From: Kocuria sp. cx-455 | GTDB taxonomy: Bacteria; Actinomycetota; Actinomycetes; Actinomycetales; Micrococcaceae | Direction of reading: 5' to 3' | Assembly (NCBI RefSeq): GCF_014698015.1 | Contig: NZ_JACXBS010000004.1 | Coordinates: 1-64,000 of the forward strand | DNA length: 64,000 nt | Shown here: piece after piece, positions 36,318 to 46,027 of the stretch | How positions within the stretch are numbered: the first letter of the stretch is position 1 | Layout of the letters: every line of letters begins with the position of its first letter | Translations under genes and position numbers: made by a program | Notes under the pieces: model-generated | Told to the model about the DNA's origin: nothing | The model's input: only the letters and a program-made list of their open reading frames with translations | The model's database searches: none

Positions 36318-39239
36318 ATGGCGTCACGAACTTCCCCTCCGCGATCGTCGAAGTCAACATCTCGAACCTCGACCGCATCCCGCTCGACCAAGCGCAACTC
36401 CAAGGCCACGGCCAAATCCGCACCGCAGGGACCCTCCGCCGGTGCCAGGCTTCTGCGCGCCGTGGTCAATGCGTGGGCGGGCCTGGGGCACGCCGTGGGC
36501 GCGGGTGTGCGTCGGATCGGTACCGTGCGCACCGATATGGCTCCCGAGGAACGGCGTGACGGCGGCGCGCTCGTCTGGCTCGTCCTGGCCGTGCTGATTG
36601 CCGCGGTCGAGTGGTGGAATCTGCGCGGTGTAGCTGCCGCGTTCATCTCGATGCCGGCCTCCTGGGTGCACGCGGTGGTCGGCGGCACGTTCGGTTTCAT
36701 GGCGCTCGTGCTGCCGGTGTTCTGCCTGTTCTTCGCGTGGCGGGCCTTCCGCCATCCCACCGAGACGCAGGCCAATAACCGCATCGCCATTGGCTTGTTG
36801 GCGCTGACCGTTGCCGGAGCGGGGATCGCCCACATCATGGGCGGGCAGCCCCGGGTGAACCAGGGTTTCGAGGCCATTTGGCAGGCGGGCGGCTTCGTCG
36901 GGTTCTTGGCGGCCGACCCGCTCTCGGCACTTGTGACGCAATGGGGTGCGCTCGCGGTTCTTGCGGTTCTCGCATTTTTGTCCGTGCTGGTCATGACCGC
37001 CACCCCCGTCAGCCAGATCGGTCCGCGCGTGCGAGAGGGGTACCGCACGCTGATGGGTCTGGGGGAGCCTCGCACCACGGACGTATCGGACCCCGCCCAC
37101 GACCGCTCCTACCTGGATCCTGCCGGGCCTCAGAAGAAGCGCCCCGATCGTCGTACCCGGGCCGAGCGACGTCGTGAGAAGGCCCAGCTGGATGCCTACA
37201 ACGGCGACGAAGCCTTTGAACGCGCCGTGGTCGATGAGGCCAAGCGCCGCGAGGCCGCCGAGGGGTCCGTGCGCACCCGCGTGTTCGATCTTTCCGATGA
37301 CGACGCTGCGAGCGCATCCGGGTCCACGTCCGCCGCCGCGGCGAGCGCCCCGAGTGCGCAGGCTCAGGACACCGAGGACATTCCCCAGGTCCGCCCGGGC
37401 GTCAAGCGCCCCACCAAGTCGCAGATCGCCGCGGACAAGCTGCGCCGTGAACAGGGCCTGGAACCCGCCGCGGACACCGCTGAAGCATCCGAGGCCCCGG
37501 CGCTGGCGGACGTGGCCGCGCCCGAGAACTCCCGCACCCACACGCCGTCGGCCCCCATCCCGGCTCGTTCCGAGCAGCTGCAGATCGCGGGGGACATGGC
37601 CTACAACCTGCCGGATCCTAGCGCTCTGGTGCAGGGCCCGCCCGCCAAGGACCGCTCCGAGGCCAACGACCGCGTGGTCACAGCCCTGACCAACGTGCTG
37701 GACCAATTCAAGGTCGATGCCGAGGTGACCGGTTTCTCTCGCGGACCCACGGTGACTCGCTACGAGATCGAACTGGGATCGGGTACCAAGGTGGAGCGCG
37801 TCACGGCCCTGTCCAAGAACATTGCCTACGCTGTGGCCTCCGCCGATGTCCGCATCCTGTCGCCCATTCCCGGCAAGTCTGCCATTGGTATTGAGATCCC
37901 CAACACGGATCGGGAGACCGTGGCACTGGGTGATGTGTTGCGCTCGCAACGAGCCCGCACGTCGGAGCACCCCATGGTCATGGGCGTGGGCAAGGATGTT
38001 GAGGGCGGGTTCGTGGTGGCGAATTTGGCCAAGATGCCGCACATGCTCGTGGCCGGTGCCACGGGCGCGGGTAAGTCCTCGTTCGTGAACTCGATGATCG
38101 TGTCCATCCTGATGCGCTCCACCCCCGATGAGGTGCGCCTGGTCATGGTGGACCCCAAACGCGTGGAACTCACCGCGTACGAGGGAGTTCCCCACCTGAT
38201 CACCCCCATCATCACCAACCCCAAGAAGGCTGCGGAGGCCCTGCAGTGGGTGGTGCGTGAGATGGACGCCCGCTACGACGATCTGTCCCACTACGGGTAC
38301 AAGCACATCGACGACTTCAATAAGGCCGTGCGCAACGGCAAGGTCCAACCGGAGCCCGGCTCCAAACGAGTCATCCGGCCGTACCCGTATTTGCTGGTGA
38401 TCGTGGACGAGCTGGCGGACCTCATGATGGTCGCCCCGCGCGACGTCGAGGACGCGATCGTGCGTATCACGCAGCTGGCCCGTGCCGCGGGCATTCACTT
38501 GGTGCTCGCCACGCAGCGTCCTTCGGTGGATGTGGTCACGGGCCTGATCAAGGCCAACGTGCCCTCGCGCATGGCGTTCGCGACGTCCTCCGTGACCGAC
38601 TCGCGCGTGGTCCTGGATCAGCCCGGCGCCGAGAAACTCATTGGTCAGGGCGACGCGTTGTTCCTGCCCATGGGTGCGTCCAAGCCCATGCGTGTGCAGG
38701 GCGCCTGGGTTTCTGAGTCCGAGATCCACAAGGTCGTGGAGCACGTCAAGACGCAGATGAAGACCAACTACCGCGAGGACGTGGTTCAGGAAGCACCCAA
38801 GAAGCAGATCGACGAGGACATCGGGGACGACCTCGACGTCCTGCTGCAGGCGGCCGAGCTGATCATCACCACGCAGTTCGGTTCCACCTCGATGCTCCAG
38901 CGCAAACTGCGCGTGGGCTTCGCCAAGGCGGGCCGCCTCATGGACCTGCTCGAATCCCGCGGCGTTGTGGGTGCCTCGGAGGGCTCCAAGGCGCGCGATG
39001 TCCTGGTCAAACCCGACGACCTCGCGGCGACCCTAGCGCTGATCCGCGGTGAGGAACCGCCCACCGCATCCGGCGACGACGCCGCCGCGGTAGGCTCCGA
39101 GGCGCCGTCGGCCAGGACCGGTGGTTCCGTGGACTACGGTGACGATCCCGTGGAAGCGGGCCTGTCCGACGTGGCCAAGGACTATCACGACGGCAATGAC
39201 GATGATTCCACTGACGCATGGGAGTTGACCGGACGATGA
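36318..39239 (+). CDS. ftsK: DNA translocase FtsK
   Basis: Septal DNA pump that clears chromosome from the division site. The 973-residue protein has a basic Ser/Arg/Lys-rich head, four membrane helices (about 85-225), a long Ala/Pro/Glu-rich linker (about 270-445), and the motor: Walker A GATGAGKSS near 580, and DELADLMMVAP near 700. The C-terminal gamma domain (ITTQFGSTSMLQRKLRVGFAKAG) reads KOPS/ oriented sequences. ATG at 36318 is used; earlier in-frame sequence falls inside the terminator. Confidence 0.97.
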   Translation: MASRTSPPRSSKSTSRTSTASRSTKRNSKATAKSAPQGPSAGARLLRAVVNAWAGLGHAVGAGVRRIGTVRTDMAPEERRDGGALVWLVLAVLIAAVEWWNLRGVAAAFISMPASWVHAVVGGTFGFMALVLPVFCLFFAWRAFRHPTETQANNRIAIGLLALTVAGAGIAHIMGGQPRVNQGFEAIWQAGGFVGFLAADPLSALVTQWGALAVLAVLAFLSVLVMTATPVSQIGPRVREGYRTLMGLGEPRTTDVSDPAHDRSYLDPAGPQKKRPDRRTRAERRREKAQLDAYNGDEAFERAVVDEAKRREAAEGSVRTRVFDLSDDDAASASGSTSAAAASAPSAQAQDTEDIPQVRPGVKRPTKSQIAADKLRREQGLEPAADTAEASEAPALADVAAPENSRTHTPSAPIPARSEQLQIAGDMAYNLPDPSALVQGPPAKDRSEANDRVVTALTNVLDQFKVDAEVTGFSRGPTVTRYEIELGSGTKVERVTALSKNIAYAVASADVRILSPIPGKSAIGIEIPNTDRETVALGDVLRSQRARTSEHPMVMGVGKDVEGGFVVANLAKMPHMLVAGATGAGKSSFVNSMIVSILMRSTPDEVRLVMVDPKRVELTAYEGVPHLITPIITNPKKAAEALQWVVREMDARYDDLSHYGYKHIDDFNKAVRNGKVQPEPGSKRVIRPYPYLLVIVDELADLMMVAPRDVEDAIVRITQLARAAGIHLVLATQRPSVDVVTGLIKANVPSRMAFATSSVTDSRVVLDQPGAEKLIGQGDALFLPMGASKPMRVQGAWVSESEIHKVVEHVKTQMKTNYREDVVQEAPKKQIDEDIGDDLDVLLQAAELIITTQFGSTSMLQRKLRVGFAKAGRLMDLLESRGVVGASEGSKARDVLVKPDDLAATLALIRGEEPPTASGDDAAAVGSEAPSARTGGSVDYGDDPVEAGLSDVAKDYHDGNDDDSTDAWELTGR

Positions 39240-39880
39240 TGATGGCTCGACATGGCGGCGCGTCCGAGGCCCGGGCAGTGAGCGACCCGCCGCCCAATTC
39301 TTCCAACTGGAACCTGCCCAATGCCCTGACCGCATTGCGGATCGTCATGGTGCCGTTCTTCGTGTGGTTCTTGTGGGCGGGCGGCACACACGGTGAAGAC
39401 TCCATGCCCATGCGGTGGGCGGCCGTGGTGGTCTTCGGCGTGGCCATGTACACGGACAAGCTCGACGGGGACATCGCCCGCGCGCGCAACCTGATCACAA
39501 GCTTCGGCAAGATCGCCGATCCCATCGCGGACAAATTGCTGACCGGCGCGGCGTTCGTGGTGCTTTCGATGTTGGGGGAGCTGTGGTGGTGGGTCACCAT
39601 CGTCATCATGATGCGTGAATGGGGTATCACCGTCATGCGTTTCGTGGTGATCCGCTACGGCGTGATGGCCGCGTCCAAGGGCGGCAAGACCAAGACCGTG
39701 CTGCAGACGGCAGCCCTGATTGCGCTGCTGCTGCCGTTGGCGCCCTTCGTGGGTGCCTGGTGGCTGTGGCTTGCGTGGGTGCTGACCGCACTGGCGCTGA
39801 TCGTAACCGTGGTCACCGGCATCGACTATGTGATCAAGGCCGTTCAGCTGCGTAACGCGGCCTTGGGGAAAGAGAAGTAG
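39236..39880 (+). CDS. pgsA: CDP-diacylglycerol-glycerol-3-phosphate 3-phosphatidyltransferase
   Basis: Makes phosphatidylglycerol phosphate from CDP-diacylglycerol and glycerol 3-phosphate; its substrate comes from CdsA (1.6 kb). The CDP-alcohol phosphotransferase signature DGDIARARNLITSFGKIADP followed by IADK is clear (about 73-96). Several membrane helices follow. Three tandem in-frame ATGs (39236, 39239, 39242) overlap the ftsK stop; the first gives 214 residues. The next gene overlaps by one base. Confidence 0.94.
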   Translation: MMMARHGGASEARAVSDPPPNSSNWNLPNALTALRIVMVPFFVWFLWAGGTHGEDSMPMRWAAVVVFGVAMYTDKLDGDIARARNLITSFGKIADPIADKLLTGAAFVVLSMLGELWWWVTIVIMMREWGITVMRFVVIRYGVMAASKGGKTKTVLQTAALIALLLPLAPFVGAWWLWLAWVLTALALIVTVVTGIDYVIKAVQLRNAALGKEK

Positions 39881-40377
39881 TGACAGAGTCCGATCTCCAC
39901 ACAGCCGTTGACCTGGTTCAACTGGCCGTCGAACACGGCGTCACCATCGGCACCGCGGAGTCGCTGACCGGCGGGTCGCTGGCAGCGGCGATCGTCGATG
40001 TTCCCGGAGCCTCGAATTGCCTTGAGGGTGGCGTGGTGAGTTACTCGCACGCTGTGAAGGAAAGGACTCTGGGCGTCTCTCACGACCTTCTTGAGAGCGA
40101 GGGAGCCGTGGCTCCCGAGGTGGCCCGTGCCATGGCGCGCGGTGCACGGGCCGCCCTGGAAGTCGACTGGGCGGTGTCGACCACCGGGGTGGCCGGGCCC
40201 GACCCACACGACGGTCAGGCCGTGGGCACGGTATACATAGCTGTGAGTGGGCCTCGGGGCGAGCAGCACCTTGAGCTGCACATGGACGGCGGACGAGCCG
40301 CGATCCGCAGCGAGACCGTTTCTCGAGCCATTGAGTTCTTGGCGTCACAAATCGAGCTCACAGACAACTTCCAGTGA
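39880..40377 (+). CDS. pncC: Nicotinamide-nucleotide amidohydrolase (CinA C-terminal type)
   Basis: A 165-residue stand-alone CinA C-terminal domain protein. Such proteins deamidate nicotinamide mononucleotide in the NAD salvage cycle. GTAESLTGGSLAAAIVDVPGAS (about 24-45), VSYSHAVKE and STTGVAGPDP (about 105) are family signatures. The GTG start overlaps the pgsA stop by one base. The cinA-recA neighbourhood (here with clgR between) is typical. Confidence 0.93.
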   Translation: MTESDLHTAVDLVQLAVEHGVTIGTAESLTGGSLAAAIVDVPGASNCLEGGVVSYSHAVKERTLGVSHDLLESEGAVAPEVARAMARGARAALEVDWAVSTTGVAGPDPHDGQAVGTVYIAVSGPRGEQHLELHMDGGRAAIRSETVSRAIEFLASQIELTDNFQ

Positions 40378-40497
40378 AAATCGTTCATCAACAAGGAACA
40401 ATTGAACGGGCAAGCAGGTTACTACTACCAGAGGCTCAACTTGAGTCGTCCAGTGTCAATCTTCTGGCCCAGGCCGGGCTGAAGGACTACTGGTTTC

Positions 40498-40510
40498 ACG
40501 GTTTGACCGT
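40498..40510. promoter_or_regulatory. Short palindrome upstream of clgR
   Basis: ACGGT-TTG-ACCGT, 24 bases before the clgR ATG. It could be an operator, perhaps for ClgR autoregulation, but does not clearly match published ClgR sites. The rest of the 157-base spacer holds nothing I recognise. Confidence 0.3.
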
Positions 40511-40534
40511 TCGTACAAGGAGTAGGCAATTCAC

Positions 40535-40960
40535 ATGACGAAGCAACCCGTGTCCGTCAATGGTGTCGTCCGTTGGAAGGACGTGGGACTGTCCGAAGAA
40601 GAACATGCCGAGACGAAGGACGTGAAAGTGGGAGTGCTGCGGCAAGAAATTGGCGAAGTGCTCCGCAGCGTCCGTCAGCGACAGGGACGCACTCTGCGGG
40701 AGGTTTCGCACAGTGCACGAGTCTCGTTGGGCTACCTGAGCGAGGTGGAACGCGGACAGAAAGAGGCATCTTCCGAGCTGCTGGCCTCCATCTGCGCCGC
40801 GCTGACGATCCCCCTGTCGCAGATGCTGCGTGAAGTGGCAGATCGCCTGGCGTACGCCGAGGGCAACTACATTCCGGACACTGTGCCTTCCGAGCTGACC
40901 GAAGAGTTCACCAGCGAGGTCCGCCAATTGCGCGGGGGCGCAGCCACGTCGTCCCACTGA
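40535..40960 (+). CDS. clgR: XRE-family regulator ClgR
   Basis: A 141-residue helix-turn-helix regulator. The HTH is in [26 protein letters not shown] (about 70-95), the ClgR type whose known targets include clp protease and (in some actinobacteria) recA/DNA-repair genes. The position after pgsA-cinA and before recA is the conserved actinobacterial one. The C-terminus ends TSSH, not the Ala-Ala degron reported for Streptomyces ClgR. AAGGAG lies before the ATG. A terminator follows. Confidence 0.9.
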   Translation: MTKQPVSVNGVVRWKDVGLSEEEHAETKDVKVGVLRQEIGEVLRSVRQRQGRTLREVSHSARVSLGYLSEVERGQKEASSELLASICAALTIPLSQMLREVADRLAYAEGNYIPDTVPSELTEEFTSEVRQLRGGAATSSH

Positions 40961-40989
40961 GCCACATCGCACGTACAAGTTAGAGTTTT

Positions 40990-41025
40990 GAGGGCCCGTC
41001 GGCATTGTCGGCGGGCCCTCGCTTT
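40990..41025 (+). terminator. Intrinsic terminator after clgR
   Basis: GAGGGCCCG-T-CG (40990-41001) pairs with CGGCGGGCCCTC (41009-41020) and is followed by GCTTTG. Confidence 0.82.
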
Positions 41026-41061
41026 GTCACCCCACCGCCGACAGTTGTTAGGGAAGATCGC

Positions 41062-41283
41062 ATGCGCCTCAGTACGTTCTGGGAATTGATGGACCATGAA
41101 TTCGGGTCCGGGTATTCCAAGGTTCTGGCCCGAGACCTCGTCATGGCAGAGGTGGGGGATCGTACCGCGATAGAGGCCCTCGATGCCGGAATCGATCCCA
41201 AACAAGTGTGGTTCGCGCTCTGTAGGGCGCAGGAAATTCCAGAAGGCCGCTGGTGGGGGCCGGACAAGGAGCCCACACCGTAG
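41062..41283 (+). CDS. DUF3046 protein
   Basis: A 73-residue acidic protein matching DUF3046: MRLSTFWELMDHEFGSGYS start and VWFALCRAQEIPEGRWWG end. It is a near-universal neighbour of recA in actinobacteria, of unknown function. The ATG is preferred over an in-frame GTG 57 bases upstream, which lies in the terminator. Confidence 0.88.
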   Translation: MRLSTFWELMDHEFGSGYSKVLARDLVMAEVGDRTAIEALDAGIDPKQVWFALCRAQEIPEGRWWGPDKEPTP

Positions 41284-41307
41284 TGGCCTCATGGCGCCGG
41301 CGGCCCA

Positions 41308-41323
41308 TCGAATGTATATTCGA
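41308..41323. promoter_or_regulatory. LexA (SOS) box before recA
   Basis: TCGAATGTATATTCGA has 6-base arms that are exact inverted repeats and agrees with the Gram-positive/actinobacterial LexA consensus at most positions. It is 124 bases before recA. Confidence 0.75.
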
Positions 41324-41446
41324 ATCAGATTATCCGGGCTCCACATACTGCGTGGATCCTTATGCGTGTCAGACCCCCTCAGTAGGTTGAGACACGAAAC
41401 AAACAACAGGGCCGAGTACGTGGGCCCCCAAGAACCGAGGTGAATC

Positions 41447-42586
41447 ATGGCAGCCAAGTCAAAGGGAACCACGTCCGTTCCCTCTCAGGTGGTCGGCTCC
41501 GATCGTGAGAAGGCTCTGGATACTGTCCTGGCACAGATCGACAAGAACTACGGCAAGGGCTCGGTCATGCGCCTGGGCGACCGGCCGGCCACTCGCATCG
41601 AAACCATTCCCACGGGTTCCATTGCACTGGACGTCGCACTCGGTATTGGAGGTTTCCCGCGCGGTCGCGTGGTCGAGATCTACGGTCCCGAGTCCTCCGG
41701 TAAGACCACCGTGGCGTTGCACGCGGTTGCCAGCGTGCAACGTGCCGGCGGCATCGCCGCATTCATCGACGCCGAGCACGCGCTGGATCCCGTCTACGCC
41801 GAAAAGCTGGGGGTGGACACGGACAACCTGCTCGTGTCCCAGCCGGATACCGGTGAGCAGGCCCTGGAGATCATGGACATGCTGGTGGGCTCCGGTTCCA
41901 TCGACATCGTCGTGATCGACTCCGTGGCAGCGTTGGTTCCCAAGGCTGAAATCGAAGGTGAAATGGGCGATAGCCACGTGGGCCTGCAGGCGCGCCTGAT
42001 GTCCCAGGCGCTGCGTAAGATCACCGGTCGGTTGTCGCACACCAACACCACCGCCATCTTCATCAACCAGTTGCGTGAGAAGATCGGTGTGTTCTTCGGA
42101 TCCCCGGAAACCACCACTGGCGGTAAGGCTTTGAAGTTCTACGCCTCGGTGCGCGTGGACGTCCGCCGTATCGAGACCCTCAAGGACGGTGCCAACCCGG
42201 TCGGTAACCGCACCCGCGCCAAAATCGTCAAGAACAAGATGGCCCCGCCCTTCAAGCAGGCCGAGTTCGACATTCTCTACGGCCAGGGCATCTCCATCGA
42301 GGGTGGCCTGATCGACATGGGTGTGGAGCACGGGATCGTGAAGAAGTCCGGCGCGTGGTTCACCTACGAGGGTGATCAGCTGGGGCAGGGTAAGGAGAAC
42401 TCCCGCCGTTTCCTCAAGGACAACCCAGAATTGGCCGCGGAAATCGAGCGGAAGATCCTGGTGAAGCTGGGCATCACGGATGACAGCGAGGACACCGAAG
42501 AGACCGCGCAGGACGGCCCGGAGACCTCCGATGACGACATCCTCGAAGCTCCGGATGCGACCAAGCCGGAACTGCCGGCATTCTGA
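41447..42586 (+). CDS. recA: Recombinase RecA
   Basis: Central homologous-recombination ATPase and SOS co-protease. The 379-residue protein has the P-loop GPESSGKTT (80-88), the [26 protein letters not shown] region with L1, and the L2 loop [11 protein letters not shown] (about 218). An acidic tail (about 340-379) is present. The ATG follows GAGGTG. It is preceded by an SOS box and by clgR, so damage and proteolysis signals may both act on it. Confidence 0.99.
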   Translation: MAAKSKGTTSVPSQVVGSDREKALDTVLAQIDKNYGKGSVMRLGDRPATRIETIPTGSIALDVALGIGGFPRGRVVEIYGPESSGKTTVALHAVASVQRAGGIAAFIDAEHALDPVYAEKLGVDTDNLLVSQPDTGEQALEIMDMLVGSGSIDIVVIDSVAALVPKAEIEGEMGDSHVGLQARLMSQALRKITGRLSHTNTTAIFINQLREKIGVFFGSPETTTGGKALKFYASVRVDVRRIETLKDGANPVGNRTRAKIVKNKMAPPFKQAEFDILYGQGISIEGGLIDMGVEHGIVKKSGAWFTYEGDQLGQGKENSRRFLKDNPELAAEIERKILVKLGITDDSEDTEETAQDGPETSDDDILEAPDATKPELPAF

Positions 42587-42602
42587 TCGAGGTGACTGAG
42601 CG

Positions 42603-43229
42603 ATGAGCCAGTCCTCTCGCTACAACTCCCGGCGACGCAGGGCCTCGGATCGGTACCGGGGCCCCGCGGAACCACCCTCAGAGGGTGCTGCCGGTCAGGA
42701 CGATGAGCCCGATCAGCATGAGGTTGCGCGGGCCATCGTGTTGCGTCAACTGACCGCGTCCGCCAAGTCTCGTAAGCAGCTCGAGGACAAGCTCGCCGAT
42801 CGTGATGTTCCCGAAGGGGTGGCGCAGGACGTCCTGGACCGGTTCGAAGAGGTCAACCTCGTGGACGACCGCGCCTACGCGGCCATGTTCGTCCGGTCCC
42901 GAGCCGAGACACGCAAACTCTCGCGCAGCGCGCTGCGCCGCGAACTGCAGCAACGGGGTATCACCGGGGAGTTCGCGGAGGAGGCCCTCGAGCAACGCAC
43001 CGACGAGGACGAGACGCAGGACGCGCACGAGCTCGTGCGGAAGAAACTGCCCAGGGATCTTGATGCTCTGGACCGGAAAGAGGTCGATAAGGTCACCCGT
43101 CGTCTCGTCAGCATGCTGGGCCGAAAAGGGTATCCACCCGGTCTGGCTTTCGGGGTGGTCAAAGAGGAACTCTCCGCCTACACCTCCGGCGACGACTTCT
43201 CGGAACCGGATCCCTGGCCCAGCGTCTAA
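42603..43229 (+). CDS. recX: RecA regulator RecX
   Basis: Modulates RecA filament growth. The 208-residue, highly charged protein has three-helix repeats such as ARAIVLRQLTASAKSRKQLEDKLADRDVP and FVRSRAETRKLSRSALRRELQQRGI, as in RecX. It lies 16 bases after recA with a GAGGTGA site. It is convergent with the FAD monooxygenase gene. Confidence 0.93.
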   Translation: MSQSSRYNSRRRRASDRYRGPAEPPSEGAAGQDDEPDQHEVARAIVLRQLTASAKSRKQLEDKLADRDVPEGVAQDVLDRFEEVNLVDDRAYAAMFVRSRAETRKLSRSALRRELQQRGITGEFAEEALEQRTDEDETQDAHELVRKKLPRDLDALDRKEVDKVTRRLVSMLGRKGYPPGLAFGVVKEELSAYTSGDDFSEPDPWPSV

Positions 43230-43266
43230 CTGTGCCGCGGCCGAACATGACGTGAAATCACGGCTC

Positions 43267-44445
43267 CTATGGCGGTGGAGCCCAGTCGTAAATGGTCGAG
43301 AACTGACGACGCAGCGCGGACGTCGGGGTGAGTTGCAGGGCGAGGTCGCGCACCATCGAGGTTCCTCGGCCTTGAAGGTTTGCAGCGTCACCGATGAGCC
43401 GAGACCGGCGAGCAATTCTCCGGGTCCGAGGTCTGCGTAATCGGTCGTACTCCGCGAGTGCCGCGTCAATGTCCAGGGACCGTGGTGAGTCCTGGCGAGC
43501 CAGTGTCCGAAGCAGTACTGCGAGTGTGGCGGAATCTTCCAAGGCTTGATTTCCACCCTGACCCAGATTCGGCGTCATGGCGTGCGCGGCGTCGCCCACG
43601 AGCACGGCCCGCCCGTAACGGACACTCGGCAGCGGCGCCCTGAGTTCGTGAATCGGGAGCCACTGAATGGCCGCCGAACTCGTGGCGTCCACCAGCTCGG
43701 GAATCGGTGCGTGCCACGAGCCGAATCTCTCGAGGACTTCGCGCTGCGCTCCGTGTGTTTCCGGGACACCGGGGCCGGTAGCCTCGGCGGGTCGAGAATC
43801 GACCGCAAACCAATACACCCTTCCGTCGGGCAGTGGAACGATACCGAATCGTTGATGCCGCCCCCAGGTCTCTCCGGCTTCGCCGTGGAGGTCAACGGGG
43901 TGGGATGTGACCCCGCGCCACGCACCGTATCCGGCGTATCTGATTCCGGGGTCCTTGGGCCACAGTGTGCGTAGGGTGCTACGGAGTCCATCGGCCCCCA
44001 CGATCAGGTCGAAGGTTTCGTGGAACGCCGCGCCATGAGCGGTTCGACCCCGAAGATCGCCGGTGACGGTCAGCTCGGAAATGGTGGTCCCCAGGCGCAC
44101 GACACCTGGTTCAAGCTGTGAACTCAGTAGGTTGTGGAGTTCCTCCCGGTGAATCACACGAACGTCCCGCACCGTTTCGGCGGGAAATACTTTGATCCAG
44201 GCACCATTGGGTTTGCGCATGCCTCCGAGGAGGAGACCAGCTGTCTCCGAGGTCAGCGCATCGAACTCGCGCGTCAGCCCGAGTGCGTCCAATGCAGCCC
44301 GGCCATTGCCGAAGATCGACAACCCGGATCCTCCGGGACGCAACTGGCCGGATCGTTCCAGAACCGTGACGTGGGCCCCCGCGCGCTGCAGCCCGACGGC
44401 GGTGCTCAGGCCCGCGACTCCGGCACCGATGATCGCAACGCGCAT
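43267..44445 (-). CDS. FAD-dependent monooxygenase
   Basis: A 392-residue class A flavoprotein monooxygenase. The FAD dinucleotide motif GAGVAGLSTAVGLQRAG is at residues 8-24, the DG-type motif LIVGADGLRSTLR near 150, and GDAAHAMTPNLGQGGNQALED near 285. Substrate unknown; relatives include salicylate hydroxylases, zeaxanthin epoxidases and TetX-like enzymes. Start at ATG 44445 rather than GTG 44454, which is too close to AAAGGG. It stands alone between recX and miaB, where no such gene is usual, so it may be an insertion. Confidence 0.9.
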   Translation of the reverse strand: MRVAIIGAGVAGLSTAVGLQRAGAHVTVLERSGQLRPGGSGLSIFGNGRAALDALGLTREFDALTSETAGLLLGGMRKPNGAWIKVFPAETVRDVRVIHREELHNLLSSQLEPGVVRLGTTISELTVTGDLRGRTAHGAAFHETFDLIVGADGLRSTLRTLWPKDPGIRYAGYGAWRGVTSHPVDLHGEAGETWGRHQRFGIVPLPDGRVYWFAVDSRPAEATGPGVPETHGAQREVLERFGSWHAPIPELVDATSSAAIQWLPIHELRAPLPSVRYGRAVLVGDAAHAMTPNLGQGGNQALEDSATLAVLLRTLARQDSPRSLDIDAALAEYDRLRRPRTRRIARRSRLIGDAANLQGRGTSMVRDLALQLTPTSALRRQFSTIYDWAPPP

Positions 44446-44493
44446 GGCCGCCACCCTTTCGCAAGAAGGTTCGGGTTAACTTGACCTGGTCCC

Positions 44494-44499
44494 TAACAT
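44494..44499 (+). promoter_or_regulatory. -10 box giving a likely leaderless miaB
   Basis: TAACAT ends 6 bases before the GTG start of miaB. Confidence 0.45.
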
Positions 44500-44505
44500 A
44501 GTGGG

Positions 44506-46026
44506 GTGACTCAACTGACCGACACCCTGGTGAATGCCGCCCCCCATACCTCCGATGTGCCCGCGCCCGGATACGAGGTGCGCACTCTGGGCTGCCAGAT
44601 GAACGCTCACGACTCCGAGCGCATCACGGGTCTGCTCGAAGCCGCCGGGTACGTTCCCGCGGTGGACCGGGATCCGGATCTGGTGGTGTTCAACACGTGC
44701 GCTGTCCGGGAGAACGCGGACAACAAGTTGTACGGCCAGCTGGGTCAGCTGGCCCCGGCCAAGAAGCGCAATGAGAGCATGCAGATCGCCGTGGGTGGCT
44801 GCCTTGCCCAGAAGGACCGTTCCACCATCGTGGAGAAGGCCCCGTGGGTCGATGTGGTTTTCGGCACGCACAACATCGGTTCTCTTCCGGTGCTGTTGGA
44901 GCGTGCCCGTCACAACCACCGGGCAGAGGTCGAGATCCTCGAATCCCTCGAGACGTTCCCCTCGACTCTTCCGACCAAACGCGACCAGGCGTACGCGGGC
45001 TGGGTCTCCATCTCCGTGGGTTGCAACAACACGTGCACGTTCTGCATCGTTCCGCAGTTGCGCGGCAAGGAAAAGGACCGCCGCCCCGGGGACATCCTGG
45101 CCGAGGTGCAGGCGCTGGTAGATTCCGGCGCGGTGGAGGTCACGCTACTGGGTCAGAACGTCAATTCCTACGGTGTGGAGTTCGGGGACCGCAGCGCATT
45201 CGCCAAGCTCCTCCGTGCCTGCGGGGAGATCGACGGTCTCGAACGGGTGCGCTTCACCAGCCCCCACCCCGCGGCGTTCACCGATGATGTGATCGACGCG
45301 ATGTCCGAGACCCCCAATGTCATGCCGCAGCTGCACATGCCGCTGCAATCGGGTTCGGACCAAATCCTCAAGGACATGCGCCGCTCCTACCGTTCCAAGA
45401 AGTTCCTGGGGATTCTGGAGCGCGTTCGCGAACAGATCCCCCATGCGGCAATCACCACGGACATCATTGTCGGTTTCCCCGGCGAGACCGAAGAAGATTT
45501 CCAGGCCACCATGGACGTGGTCGAGGCGTCGCAGTTTTCCTCCGCATTCACGTTCCAATACTCGATCCGCCCGGGGACCCCCGCCGGTGAGATGACGAAT
45601 CAAGTACCGCACCACGTTGTTCAGGAACGATTCGAACGGCTGACGGCCCTGCAGGACGAGATCAGCGCGCGTTTGAATCGGCAGCTGGTTGGCTCCACCG
45701 TGGAGGTCCTGGTCAGTGCCCACCAGGGTCGAAAGTCCGAGAGCACCCATCGCTTGAGCGGCCGCTCCCAGGATCAGCGACTCGTCCATTTCTCGGTGCC
45801 CCAGGGAGCTGAGGCGCCTCGCCCGGGCGACTTCGTGACGGTTCCCGTGACCGCAGCCGCGGCCTATCACCTGCTGGCCGACCCCAAGGACTCAACCGAG
45901 TACTCCTTGCGCCGGTCCCGGGGCGGAGACGCGTGGGACGCGGCGCAGGCGGAGTCGTGCGGCACCGGTGGTTCCGGGAAGCCAGGCGCCGTGGGCTTGG
46001 GCATGCCGGCCCTGCGCACCACGTAG
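44506..46026 (+). CDS. miaB: tRNA-2-methylthio-N6-dimethylallyladenosine synthase
   Basis: Radical-SAM methylthiotransferase that adds a thiomethyl group to i6A37 of tRNA; the i6A is made by MiaA encoded next. The 506-residue protein has N-terminal cluster cysteines (LGCQMN, FNTCAVR, GGCLAQ), the radical-SAM GCNNTCTFC motif (about 176-184), and a C-terminal TRAM domain. Probably leaderless from GTG 44506. miaA begins at once after the stop. Confidence 0.96.
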   Translation: MTQLTDTLVNAAPHTSDVPAPGYEVRTLGCQMNAHDSERITGLLEAAGYVPAVDRDPDLVVFNTCAVRENADNKLYGQLGQLAPAKKRNESMQIAVGGCLAQKDRSTIVEKAPWVDVVFGTHNIGSLPVLLERARHNHRAEVEILESLETFPSTLPTKRDQAYAGWVSISVGCNNTCTFCIVPQLRGKEKDRRPGDILAEVQALVDSGAVEVTLLGQNVNSYGVEFGDRSAFAKLLRACGEIDGLERVRFTSPHPAAFTDDVIDAMSETPNVMPQLHMPLQSGSDQILKDMRRSYRSKKFLGILERVREQIPHAAITTDIIVGFPGETEEDFQATMDVVEASQFSSAFTFQYSIRPGTPAGEMTNQVPHHVVQERFERLTALQDEISARLNRQLVGSTVEVLVSAHQGRKSESTHRLSGRSQDQRLVHFSVPQGAEAPRPGDFVTVPVTAAAAYHLLADPKDSTEYSLRRSRGGDAWDAAQAESCGTGGSGKPGAVGLGMPALRTT

Positions 46027-46027
46027 G

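Noticed and set aside
36354-38744. 796-residue open frame antisense to ftsK
   Set aside because: Low-complexity His/Arg/Gly-rich translation, opposite a clear FtsK; not a gene.
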